Assembly: GCA_002404015.1 (NCBI GenBank)
Contig: DHIW01000119.1
Span: 1 to 7,405, forward strand
Length of the DNA: 7,405 nt
From: Chloroflexi bacterium UBA4736
GTDB taxonomy: Bacteria; Chloroflexota; Dormibacteria; Dormibacterales; Dormibacteraceae
Direction of reading: 5' to 3'
The notes below the pieces were generated by a model. It was given only the letters and a program-made list of their open reading frames with translations, had not been told where the DNA came from and did no database searches. The position numbers and the translations under genes were made by a program. Every line of letters starts with the position of its first letter. The first letter of the stretch is position 1. Shown in pieces: positions 1 through 6,263 of the stretch.

Positions 1-9
1 GATTCGGGT

Positions 10-79
10 CCTGTGGGGAGGGCGGGGGAGGGGGTCTCGTGACCGCCCAAAGAGACACCCACCCTACCGGCCCCACAGG
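10..79. repeat. Inverted repeat, 9-bp arms, in the G-rich upstream region
   Basis: CCTGTGGGG at 10-18 is the exact reverse complement of CCCCACAGG at 71-79. A T9-G80 wobble could extend the stem by one pair. The arms enclose about 52 bp that hold a G-rich tract and a smaller hairpin. This may be part of a terminator or of a dispersed intergenic repeat; a related G-rich block occurs at 1837-1874. The left part of the element probably continues beyond the window edge. Confidence 0.5.
15..34 (+). other. Canonical G-quadruplex motif
   Basis: Four G-runs of 4, 3, 5 and 5 bases (15-18, 20-22, 24-28, 30-34) are separated by single-base loops (A, C, A). This satisfies the strict G3+N1-7 rule with the shortest possible loops, so a stable fold is likely in single-stranded DNA or in RNA read from the plus strand. 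It lies about 150 bp upstream of the acyl-CoA synthetase start. Its role is unknown. Confidence 0.6.
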
Positions 80-119
80 GGGGAGGGAACGCTAGCTGCA
101 GGGCTGGGGAGGGGGTCTC
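25..119 (+). repeat. Pair of 14-bp direct repeats, each followed by an imperfect hairpin
   Basis: GGGGAGGGGGTCTC occurs at 25-38 and again at 106-119, 81 bp apart. Each copy can pair its GGGTCTC with a partner just downstream. The first pairs with GAGAC-a-CCC at 52-60, giving 8 pairs, one bulge and a 13-nt loop. The second pairs with GAGCCC at 129-134, giving 6 pairs, one bulge and a 9-nt loop. Repeat plus hairpin looks like a duplicated regulatory or terminator-like module. The first copy could end transcription of a gene left of the window, but it has no U-tract. Confidence 0.5.
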
Positions 120-142
120 CGTTGCTTTGAGCCCACCCGCGA

Positions 143-177
143 TAAGCTCTTCCCGTTCCGGCCGTCGGTTTAGAGGT
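143..177 (+). promoter_or_regulatory. Possible -10 element and ribosome binding site for the acyl-CoA synthetase
   Basis: TAAGCT at 143-148 fits the TANNNT form of -10 boxes in high-GC bacteria, but no good -35 lies at the right distance (TTGCTT at 122-127 leaves only 15 bp). The Shine-Dalgarno sequence GAGGT at 173-177 is clear and sits 5 nt before the ATG at 183, which fixes that start. The RBS is well supported; the promoter is a guess. Confidence 0.4.
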
Positions 178-182
178 AGGGC

Positions 183-1760
183 ATGGAGACGCCGCTCAGT
201 CCGCTGGAGTTCGCTCGCCGCTCGCGCCGGCTGTACCCGGACCGGGAGGCCGTGGTCGACGGTGATGTGCGCCTCAGCTACGAGCAGTTCCTCGCCCGCT
301 GCGATCGCTGGTCGGATCGTCTCCAGAAGCTCGGCGTGGCGGCCGGCGACCGGGTCGCCTACATCGCCCCAAACACCCATTCCCAGCTGGAGTCCTTCTA
401 TGCCGTACCTCAGCTGGCGGCGGTGCTGGTCCCGATCAACTACCGGCTGACGGCCGACGACTTCGTTTACATCGTCAACCACTCGGGCGCCAAGGTTCTC
501 TGCGTCCATTCCGACCACCTCGACGCGGTCGACGGCATCAGGGACCAGCTGCCCACGGTGGAGCAGTACGTCAACCTCGACGGCCCGCAGCGGGACGGCT
601 GGCTCGACTACGAGGCCGAGTTGGAGCGCTCCGATGGCCAGTTCACGCGGCCGCCCGAGATCCAGGAGAGCACGCTCCTCACCATCAACTACACGAGCGG
701 CACGACGGCCCGCCCGAAGGGCGTGATGATCACGCACCGCAACGCGTACCTCAACACGGTGGGGACCCTGATCCACCTGGCGATCCGGATCGACGACCGC
801 TACCTGTGGACGCTGCCCATGTTCCACGCCAACGGCTGGACCTTCGTCTGGACCGTCACGGCAGTGGGCGGCATCCACATCTGCCTGCCCAAGGTGGAGC
901 CGGCACGCGTCTTCGACCTGGTCCGCAAGGAGCGGGCGACCTGGCTGTGCGCTGCCCCGACCGTCCTGATCGGGCTGGCAAACGCCTCGCCCGAGGTGAG
1001 AGGCGAAGTGCCGCGCGGGGTCCACGTGGTCACCGCCGGGGCAGCCCCGGCCGCAGCGACCATCGAGCGGATGGAAGGGGAGCTCGGCTGGGAGATCACC
1101 CAGGTCTACGGGCTGACGGAGACCGCTCCCTTCATCACCGTCTGCGAGCCGAGGCCCGAGCACGACAAGCTGAGCCCGGCCGACCGCGCTGTCATCAAGG
1201 CCCGCACTGGGGTCGAGCTCATCACTTCAGGTGAGCTGAAGGTGGTGGACGAGGCGGGGGCCGAAGTGGCCCACGACGGCAAGTCGATGGGGGAGATCGT
1301 CGTCCGCGGCAACGTGGTGATGGAGGGCTACTACAACGACCCGGAGGCCACCGCCGCCGCGATCAAAGACGGCTGGTTCCACTCCGGCGACGCCGCGGTC
1401 GTGCACCCGGACGGCTTCGCCGAGATCCGGGACCGGATCAAGGACGTGATCATCAGCGGCGGGGAGAACATCTCCTCGGTAGAGGTGGAGGGGACGCTGC
1501 TGCGGCACCCCGCGATCCAGGAGGTGGCCGTTGTGGGGATGGCGGACGAGCGCTGGGGCGAGGCCCCGCACGCGTTCGTGGTACTTAAGCCGGGCCAGTC
1601 GGCGACCGAGGAGGAGCTGATCGGGTTCACCCGCGAGAAGCTGGCTCACTTCAAGGCCCCCAAGGTCGTGCATTTCGTGCCCGAGCTCCCCAAGACGGCC
1701 ACGGGCAAGATCCAAAAGTTCGTCCTAAGGGGAGGCGCTGCGGCCATCGCGCGTCAATAG
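183..1760 (+). CDS. Acyl-CoA synthetase (AMP-forming, fatty-acid/AlkK-like)
   Basis: This cytosolic ANL-superfamily enzyme activates a carboxylic acid with ATP to an acyl-adenylate and then transfers it to CoA. The 525-residue length is normal for the family. The ATP-binding P-loop YTSGTTARPKG is at 170-180, the QVYGLTET motif at 307-314, GWFHSGD at 397-403, the hinge region DRIKDVIISGGENISSVEVE at 417-436, and PKTATGKIQK at 503-512 with the expected catalytic Lys509. The LPMFHANGW stretch at 211-219 resembles the medium/long-chain acyl-activating group that includes AlkK-like bacterial and plant AAE enzymes, so a fatty or aryl-alkyl acid is the likely substrate; chain length cannot be read. 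The ATG has a good Shine-Dalgarno. The gene stands alone and converges on a thiolase that could use its CoA-ester products. The stop is TAG. Confidence 0.93.
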   Translation: METPLSPLEFARRSRRLYPDREAVVDGDVRLSYEQFLARCDRWSDRLQKLGVAAGDRVAYIAPNTHSQLESFYAVPQLAAVLVPINYRLTADDFVYIVNHSGAKVLCVHSDHLDAVDGIRDQLPTVEQYVNLDGPQRDGWLDYEAELERSDGQFTRPPEIQESTLLTINYTSGTTARPKGVMITHRNAYLNTVGTLIHLAIRIDDRYLWTLPMFHANGWTFVWTVTAVGGIHICLPKVEPARVFDLVRKERATWLCAAPTVLIGLANASPEVRGEVPRGVHVVTAGAAPAAATIERMEGELGWEITQVYGLTETAPFITVCEPRPEHDKLSPADRAVIKARTGVELITSGELKVVDEAGAEVAHDGKSMGEIVVRGNVVMEGYYNDPEATAAAIKDGWFHSGDAAVVHPDGFAEIRDRIKDVIISGGENISSVEVEGTLLRHPAIQEVAVVGMADERWGEAPHAFVVLKPGQSATEEELIGFTREKLAHFKAPKVVHFVPELPKTATGKIQKFVLRGGAAAIARQ

Positions 1761-1764
1761 AAAA

Positions 1765-1810
1765 CTCCCTCAATAAGCTCCCTCAATAAGCTCCCTCAAT
1801 CAACTCCCTC
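1765..1810. repeat. 13-bp tandem repeat, about 3.5 copies
   Basis: CTCCCTCAATAAG repeats at 1765-1777 and 1778-1790. A third copy at 1791-1803 changes only in its last bases (CAATCAA), and a fourth partial CTCCCT begins at 1804. The array starts 5 bp after the ligase stop codon and runs into the C-rich arm of the next hairpin. On the minus strand it reads as spaced GAGGGAG blocks. The even 13-bp period and near-identity suggest replication slippage or a repeated protein- or RNA-binding site. No function is known to me. Confidence 0.85.
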
Positions 1811-1858
1811 CCCCCTATCTCACTCCACCTTCGGTGGATTCGGGACAAGGGGGAGGGA
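1805..1858. terminator. Bidirectional terminator-like stem between convergent genes
   Basis: A C-rich arm at 1805-1816 pairs with the G-rich arm AGGGGGAGGGA at 1848-1858: 11 pairs with one extra C bulged. Inside, TCCAC (1824-1828) and GTGGA (1834-1838) form a small hairpin with a CTTCG loop. It lies between the convergent ligase and thiolase, so it could stop transcription from both sides. There is no strong U-tract on either strand, which is common in high-GC genomes. Confidence 0.6.
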
Positions 1859-1859
1859 T

Positions 1860-1884
1860 AACTAGAGGGAAGGGAACTCTAGTT
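1860..1884 (-). terminator. Perfect 8-bp hairpin over the thiolase stop codon
   Basis: AACTAGAG at 1860-1867 and CTCTAGTT at 1877-1884 are exact reverse complements separated by a 9-base loop. Read on the minus strand, the first arm contains the last Asn codon and the TAG stop of the thiolase (1881-1879). Both arms carry a CTAG tetramer. Its place suggests termination or 3'-end protection of the thiolase mRNA. No U-tract follows. Confidence 0.55.
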
Positions 1885-3078
1885 CTTGGAGCCCCGCGGG
1901 TTCCTGATGATCAACGCGTCGCCCTGGCCGCCGCCGCCGCACAACGCGGCCCCGCCATACTCCTCGCCCCGCCGTCGTAGCTCGTAGGCCAGCGTCAGGG
2001 CGAGGCGGGCGCCGCTGGCGCCGATCGGGTGTCCGATGGCGACCGCGCCCCCGTTCACGTTCACCTTCTCCTCGTCCAGGTCCAGCATGCGGGTGGCGTT
2101 CAGGGCGACTGACGCGAATGCCTCGTTGAACTCGACCAGGTCAAGGTCGGCGACCTCCAGGCCCGCCTTCTTGAGGGCCCGGTCAAGAGCCAGCGCCGGC
2201 ACCGTGTGCAGCCAGGCATAGCGCTCGGCGCTCATGCCGTGGGCCACGATCTCGGCCAGCGGCTCCAGGCCCAGCTCGCGCGCCTTGGCCTCCGACATGA
2301 CCACCACGGCCGCCGCCCCGTCCGAGATCTGGGACGCGTTGCCGGCCGTGATGGTGCCGTCCCTGGCGAAAGCGGGCTGGAGCCGCGCCAGCGACTCCGC
2401 GGTGGTATCGGGCCGGATCCCCTCGTCGGCCGTCACTCGCAGGGGCTCGCCCTTCCGCTGCGGCACCTCCACCGGGACGGTCTCCTCGACCAGCCGTCCC
2501 GACGACCAACCGGCCGCCGCCCGCTGGTGCGAGCGCGCGGACCACTCGTCCTGCTCCTCGCGGCCGATCTCCAGCTCCTTGTTGACCTCGTCCGACGACT
2601 CGCCCATGTGCTGCCCGAGGAAGGTCGACCAGAGCCCGTCGTGGACCATCGCGTCGACCATCTCGGTGTTGCCCAGCCGGGCCCCGAAGCGCGCCTTCGG
2701 CACCAGGTAGGGGGCCTGTGTCATCGACTCCATGCCGCCCGCCACGACCGTGTCGACCTCGCCCGCGCGGATCATCTGGTCGGCCAGGGCGATGGCGTTG
2801 AGGCCGGACAGGCAGACCTTGTTGATCGTGATCGCCGGCACCTCCCGCGGGATGCCGCCCTGGATGGCCGCCTGCCGCGCCGTGATCTGGCCGGCGCCGG
2901 CCTGCAGCACATGGCCCATGACCACGTAGTCGACCTGCTCGCCCTTGACCCCGGCGCGCTCCAGCGCGGCCCGGATCGCGATGCCGCCCAGGTCCACGGC
3001 CTTCAGGTCCTTCAGGCCGCCGGCGAACTTGCCGATCGGGGTGCGCGCCCCGGCCACGATCACGCTGCGGAGGCTCAC
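1879..3078 (-). CDS. Thiolase family protein (acetyl-CoA acetyltransferase / 3-ketoacyl-CoA thiolase)
   Basis: The protein has 399 residues, the usual thiolase length. Thiolases either condense two acyl-CoAs, for example to acetoacetyl-CoA, or cleave 3-ketoacyl-CoA in beta-oxidation. The nucleophilic Cys89 lies in [17 protein letters not shown] is at 114-119, NEAFA at 318-322, and the catalytic pair is His350 in GHPIGASG and Cys380 in CGGGGQG. All key residues are present, so it should be active in the cytosol. The start is GTG at 3078-3076. An in-frame TGA two codons upstream excludes a longer form, and AGGA seven bases before the GTG is a reasonable Shine-Dalgarno. It converges on the acyl-CoA synthetase, which fits one acyl-CoA pathway, but they cannot be one transcript. 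Synthetic versus degradative use is not decidable. The stop is TAG inside a hairpin. Confidence 0.93.
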   Translation of the reverse strand: MSLRSVIVAGARTPIGKFAGGLKDLKAVDLGGIAIRAALERAGVKGEQVDYVVMGHVLQAGAGQITARQAAIQGGIPREVPAITINKVCLSGLNAIALADQMIRAGEVDTVVAGGMESMTQAPYLVPKARFGARLGNTEMVDAMVHDGLWSTFLGQHMGESSDEVNKELEIGREEQDEWSARSHQRAAAGWSSGRLVEETVPVEVPQRKGEPLRVTADEGIRPDTTAESLARLQPAFARDGTITAGNASQISDGAAAVVVMSEAKARELGLEPLAEIVAHGMSAERYAWLHTVPALALDRALKKAGLEVADLDLVEFNEAFASVALNATRMLDLDEEKVNVNGGAVAIGHPIGASGARLALTLAYELRRRGEEYGGAALCGGGGQGDALIIRNPRGSKN

Positions 3079-3240
3079 CCCTCAATCCTACCCAGGGCCT
3101 GATTCAGGGACTCGATTAACAACGCCATACACCGCGAACTTGGCAGGGCGACGGTCCGACGACGATTCGTCCCTGACCTTTAACCACCCCTAACCACCGG
3201 GGCCGGGAATGGTTCGACCCGCTCGCCAACCTAGCTCGCC
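3079..3240. promoter_or_regulatory. Divergent intergenic region with short operator-like repeats
   Basis: This 162-bp gap drives the thiolase leftward and the GH25-like gene rightward. It contains two 11-bp near-palindromes with a single central T: CCTGA-T-TCAGG (3098-3108) and GACGA-T-TCGTC (3161-3171). A 10-bp direct repeat, TAACCACCCC, occupies 3181-3190 and recurs with the last two bases changed at 3191-3200. I could not place convincing -35/-10 pairs on either strand. No Shine-Dalgarno precedes the GTG at 3241. The repeats could be regulator sites, but this is unproven. Confidence 0.35.
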
Positions 3241-3984
3241 GTGCAGTCCTGGCTCGGCTCCCGACTTTCGCTGGCCGTCGGCGCCGTGATCGTCGCCATC
3301 TCGATGGGCGCGACCCCCGCGTCCGCGATGGGTCCCTACGCCGCGGGCGCCGAGGGCGCCGACATCTCCTGGCCGCAGTGCGGCCGCGACGTCCAGATCA
3401 CCGGGGACACCTTCGGGCTGGTTGGCATCAACGGCGGCACGCCCTACACCATGAACCCCTGCTTCGGGGGCCAGTACCACTGGGCGACCAGCGGTGGCGC
3501 GGCGCCCGGTGTGTATCTGAACCTGCAGGGGGGAGAGTCCCCTACCGGGTACCAGTCCTGCACGGACGGCGACAACCTCTGCAAGTCCTACAACTACGGC
3601 TACAACGCCGCCGAGTATGCCTTCAGCCACGCCTACATCGAGACGGGCGGCGCCTCGCTGGCCGCCAACAGCTGGTGGCTGGACGTCGAGACTGGGAACG
3701 ACTGGAGCGACCAGCAGGACGCCAATGCGGCGGTCGTCCGGGGTGCGGTCGACTATCTGCGGCGCAACGCCGGCCGCAATGTCGGCATCTACTCCACGTC
3801 CGGCCAGTACTGGGCCATCACGGGCGGTCTGTATGCGCCGGCCGGGGTCGGGAACTGGGTGGCCGGGGCCGACGGGCTGGATTCCGCCTACATGTGCAGC
3901 AGCTCATTCTGGCCGGGCGCCCAGGTCTGGTTCTACCAGTTCGAGAACCTGGACATGAACCTGGACCAGGACGCCGCCTGCTAG
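3241..3984 (+). CDS. Secreted glycoside-hydrolase-like protein (GH25/DUF1906-type TIM barrel)
   Basis: The protein has 247 residues with a Sec signal peptide: Arg8, a hydrophobic core at about 9-24, and an ASA cleavage site after residue 29. The mature part shows the order of strand motifs expected of a GH25-like lysozyme barrel: GADISWPQ with Asp41 on the first strand, WWLDVET with Asp148 and Glu150 (the DxE pair), GIYS at 182-185, NWVAG at 205-209 and VWFYQF at 229-234, ending in a DMNLD segment. GH25 enzymes cut the glycan of peptidoglycan; related DUF1906 proteins are less well understood, so activity is inferred. Six cysteines (47, 74, 107, 114, 219, 247) remain after export, enough for three disulfides. 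GTG is the earliest possible start because an in-frame TAG lies at 3232-3234; there is no Shine-Dalgarno. It converges with the lipoprotein hydrolase. Confidence 0.72.
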   Translation: MQSWLGSRLSLAVGAVIVAISMGATPASAMGPYAAGAEGADISWPQCGRDVQITGDTFGLVGINGGTPYTMNPCFGGQYHWATSGGAAPGVYLNLQGGESPTGYQSCTDGDNLCKSYNYGYNAAEYAFSHAYIETGGASLAANSWWLDVETGNDWSDQQDANAAVVRGAVDYLRRNAGRNVGIYSTSGQYWAITGGLYAPAGVGNWVAGADGLDSAYMCSSSFWPGAQVWFYQFENLDMNLDQDAAC

Positions 3985-3991
3985 AGGCGGC
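3973..3991. terminator. Hairpin with the GH25-like gene's stop codon in its loop
   Basis: GCCGCCT (3973-3979) and AGGCGGC (3985-3991) are exact reverse complements with the loop GCTAG, whose TAG (3982-3984) is the stop codon of the GH25-like gene. The convergent hydrolase ends at 3995, so on the minus strand the same hairpin lies just past that stop. It may terminate or protect both transcripts. There is no U-tract. Confidence 0.5.
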
Positions 3992-3994
3992 CGT

Positions 3995-4990
3995 CTATAC
4001 GCCCAGCGCGGCTCGGATCCAGGCCTCCTGGGCGGTGACAGCGTCGGCCAGGTTGGCGCCCACGAAGTCGTGGTCGGCGCCCGAGAACCACATCAGCCGG
4101 CTCTGGATGCCTTTTGCCTGGAGCGTGTCGTAGGTCGTCTGCGTCCAGGCGGCCGGGATCGTGTGGTCGGCGGTGCCCTGGATGATCAGGACGGGCGGCT
4201 GGCCGGCCTGGAAGTAGTTGCGAGGCGAGAGGTGGGCGTAGCCCTCGGGGTTGTCCTCCGGCCGCCCGATCGCGTTGGCCTGGCCGCCGTTCAGCCACCA
4301 CTTGTGGGCGTTGTCGGCCATGTCGCTGCTCACCGGCCCGTGCAGGACGACCGCCTTGACCCGGGGGTCCACGATCATCGCGATCTCACTGACGCCGCCC
4401 CCATTGCTGTGGCCGACGAAGGCCAGCTTGGTGGGGTCGGCCTGGGGCAGGCTGGCCAGCGAGCTGACCAGGTCGAGCGCGCTAATCACCTCGCCGACCA
4501 TCGAGGGCACGTCCGCCGGCGGCGCCCCCGAGCCTGAGTAGCCGGGCCAGTTGGGGGCCACCGAGATGAAGCCGTGCGCGGCCATCGGGTCACCGAAGAT
4601 GCCGGAGTCCTGGCCGATCCAGTAGCGGTCGGGAGGAATGAAACCGTGGTTCACGACCACCACAGGGAAGGGGCCGCCACCGTCGGGGATCGAGATCGTC
4701 CCGGTCATGGTCTGGCCGCCACTCGGCCAGGTCATGTGGTACTTGGTGAAGGCCGCGCCGCGGAACATCTGGTCGCCGATCGCGAGCTGCCCGCCGGGGT
4801 AGGCCCGGGCCCGCAACGACTCGACGTAGTAGGCGGGCAGCGGCGGCGTGGGGACCGCGGTGGGCGCCACCGTCGGCATGGTTTCGGCCACCGGCGGCGG
4901 GGCGGATGGCTTGGCGGATGTGGCCGGCCGGGCCCCGCCCGTGCAGCCCGCAAACAGAAGGATGGCCAGCGCGGCCGCCATCTCCTTCAC
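3995..4990 (-). CDS. Alpha/beta-hydrolase lipoprotein (dienelactone hydrolase / S9-like)
   Basis: The protein has 331 residues. The N-terminus has Lys2, a short hydrophobic stretch (5-14) and the lipobox LFAGC with Cys16 as lipidation site; Phe at -3 is not ideal but is allowed. A Pro/Ala/Thr-rich linker follows (about 20-52). The hydrolase domain has an oxyanion-type HGF at 115-117, nucleophile Ser195 in GHSNGG, acid Asp275 in QGTADHTIP and His307 in GADHDF, so the full Ser-Asp-His triad is visible. Its layout resembles prolyl-oligopeptidase/dienelactone-hydrolase relatives, which act as esterases or peptidases; the substrate is unknown. It is probably anchored to the outer face of the membrane. 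The GTG at 4990-4988 is the first possible in-frame start and lacks a Shine-Dalgarno. ATG at codon 4 is an alternative, with AAGGAG directly abutting it. It diverges from the histidine kinase. Confidence 0.85.
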   Translation of the reverse strand: MKEMAAALAILLFAGCTGGARPATSAKPSAPPPVAETMPTVAPTAVPTPPLPAYYVESLRARAYPGGQLAIGDQMFRGAAFTKYHMTWPSGGQTMTGTISIPDGGGPFPVVVVNHGFIPPDRYWIGQDSGIFGDPMAAHGFISVAPNWPGYSGSGAPPADVPSMVGEVISALDLVSSLASLPQADPTKLAFVGHSNGGGVSEIAMIVDPRVKAVVLHGPVSSDMADNAHKWWLNGGQANAIGRPEDNPEGYAHLSPRNYFQAGQPPVLIIQGTADHTIPAAWTQTTYDTLQAKGIQSRLMWFSGADHDFVGANLADAVTAQEAWIRAALGV

Positions 4991-5063
4991 GATGCCAGTT
5001 TGACACGTAGCTGAAACCCTGAAGCGAAGAAATAGGAAATCATGATAGTCTGTCTATAAGATT
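4991..5063. promoter_or_regulatory. AT-rich divergent promoter region
   Basis: The stretch 5021-5063 is about two-thirds A+T in an otherwise high-GC window. For the kinase (+), -10-like boxes are TAGTCT (5046-5051) and TATAAG (5055-5060). For the hydrolase (-), TATCAT is read at 5047-5042, overlapping the first plus-strand box. The 8-bp palindrome ATCATGAT lies at 5039-5046. No good -35 was found on either strand. The divergent genes probably share this control region; exact start sites are uncertain. Confidence 0.45.
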
Positions 5064-6263
5064 GTGAAACAGAGCAGCCCGTGGCCAGTCCGGGACTGGG
5101 CCATCGCGCTGAGCCCCCAGGGCATGGTGGGGAGACCGGAAGGGCTGGTTTTCGCACTGCTCTCGGCACTGATGCTGGTGGTCGTGGCGGTGGCCAACGT
5201 CTCCGCACCCACGAACGTGACGATCGGCCTGATCGGCCTGGCGCCGATTTTGGCGTGCGCCTGGTTCCTCTCCAATCGCTTCACCATCACTCTGGCCCTG
5301 ATCGCTATGGCGCTCCGCGTGGTCGTGTACCTCGTCACCAATGGCGACCAGGTGGCCGTCCTCGCTGAGCTGGCCGGCATCTGCGTGGTGGCCGTCGTCG
5401 GCCGCCTGGCCGCGGTCGCGGTGGTCCACTGGGTGCAGGTCGAGGAGCGGGCCGACTCGCTGAGCCTGCGGTCAGAGAAGGCGACCCAGCTGGAGCGGTC
5501 CAAGTCCGACTTCCTGCGCCTCGCCTCGCACGAGCTGCGCGGCCCGGTGGCGGTGCTGCAGGGATACCTCTCGATGCTGGGCGATGGCTCGCTGGGCGAG
5601 CTGCCGCCGGCTGCGCAGTCCGTTGTGCCGCTGCTTTCAGACCGGGTGAGCACGATCAACCACCTGATCGAACAGATGCTGGAGTCGGCCCGGCTGGAGG
5701 ACAGCCGGCTGGAGTTGAACCGGGAGGACGTCGCGCTCGACCGCCTCGTGCTCGAGTCGCTCGACGGCGTCCGCTACCTCGCCAGCAAGGAACACAAGCT
5801 GTTGCTTCACGGCTCCGACTGCGCGCTGACGGTCAGGGCCGACCGGGCTCGGCTCGAGGCCATCGTCGGCAACCTGGTCAGCAACGCGATCAAGTACTCG
5901 CCCAAGGGGGGCGAGGTCAAGATCAGTGTGCGGAGCGCTGGTGACCACGCCCAGGTCACCGTCCAGGACCACGGGCTGGGTATTCACGCGGACGACCTCG
6001 GCAAGCTCTTCACCAGGTTCGGTCGGATCCACCGCGACGATACCGCGAGCATCTCGGGCACCGGGCTCGGCCTCTGGCTCTCCCGGGAGCTGGCCCGCAT
6101 GCATGGAGGCGACGTCACCGTTAGGTCGGAGGTGGGTAAGGGCTCGACGTTCACCCTGAGCATCCCCCTCCCCAAAGCCGAAAGCCAGGCAGCGCCCTCG
6201 GTTCTTGGCGTGGTCGCCGACCGCGATCGCGAGCATCGTCCCCGGCCGGAGGTCGCCCGCTAG
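5064..6263 (+). CDS. Membrane sensor histidine kinase (HisKA-HATPase_c), orphan in this window
   Basis: The protein has 399 residues. Four hydrophobic helices at about 27-47, 53-69, 74-92 and 97-121 are joined by very short loops, so there is no external sensor domain. A charged linker at 124-148 leads to the dimerisation/phosphoacceptor domain with SHELRGP (His156). The ATP-binding domain has the N box NLVSNAIKYSP (270-280), G1 DHGLGI (302-307), F box LFTRFGRI (315-322) and G2 GTGLGLWLS (332-340). It should autophosphorylate on His156 and pass phosphate to a response regulator, but none is encoded nearby. The GTG at 5064 lacks a Shine-Dalgarno; ATG at codon 21 (5124) would still keep all four helices and is a real alternative, especially if TATAAG is the -10. 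The Arg/Glu-rich tail after 370 has no known motif. The signal is unknown; neighbours suggest the cell envelope. Confidence 0.88.
   Translation: MKQSSPWPVRDWAIALSPQGMVGRPEGLVFALLSALMLVVVAVANVSAPTNVTIGLIGLAPILACAWFLSNRFTITLALIAMALRVVVYLVTNGDQVAVLAELAGICVVAVVGRLAAVAVVHWVQVEERADSLSLRSEKATQLERSKSDFLRLASHELRGPVAVLQGYLSMLGDGSLGELPPAAQSVVPLLSDRVSTINHLIEQMLESARLEDSRLELNREDVALDRLVLESLDGVRYLASKEHKLLLHGSDCALTVRADRARLEAIVGNLVSNAIKYSPKGGEVKISVRSAGDHAQVTVQDHGLGIHADDLGKLFTRFGRIHRDDTASISGTGLGLWLSRELARMHGGDVTVRSEVGKGSTFTLSIPLPKAESQAAPSVLGVVADRDREHRPRPEVAR

Noticed and set aside
1793..3087. CCCTCAATC at 1793-1801 and 3079-3087, flanking the thiolase like target-site duplications
   Set aside because: Nine bases in AT-poor flanks can recur by chance, the left copy belongs to the tandem repeat, and there are no inverted ends or mobility genes.
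2183..3102. Long open frames of about 300 codons on both strands within the thiolase gene
   Set aside because: They are shadows caused by high GC: Arg/Gly/Ala/Pro-rich, low-complexity, no recognisable motif, and they overlap a gene with complete catalytic motifs.
3181..3200. Telomere-like TAACCACCCC repeats
   Set aside because: Only two units, the second with two changed bases, inside a short intergenic gap; better viewed as a possible protein site or chance.
3190..3630. Minus-strand open frame opposite the GH25-like gene
   Set aside because: It is Gly/Ala/Val/Arg-rich with no domain and lies antisense to a gene with a clear signal peptide and active-site motifs.
5054..5659. Minus-strand open frame opposite the kinase N-terminus
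   Set aside because: Ser/Thr/Arg-rich shadow with no hydrophobic or domain pattern; the plus strand encodes obvious helices and HisKA.
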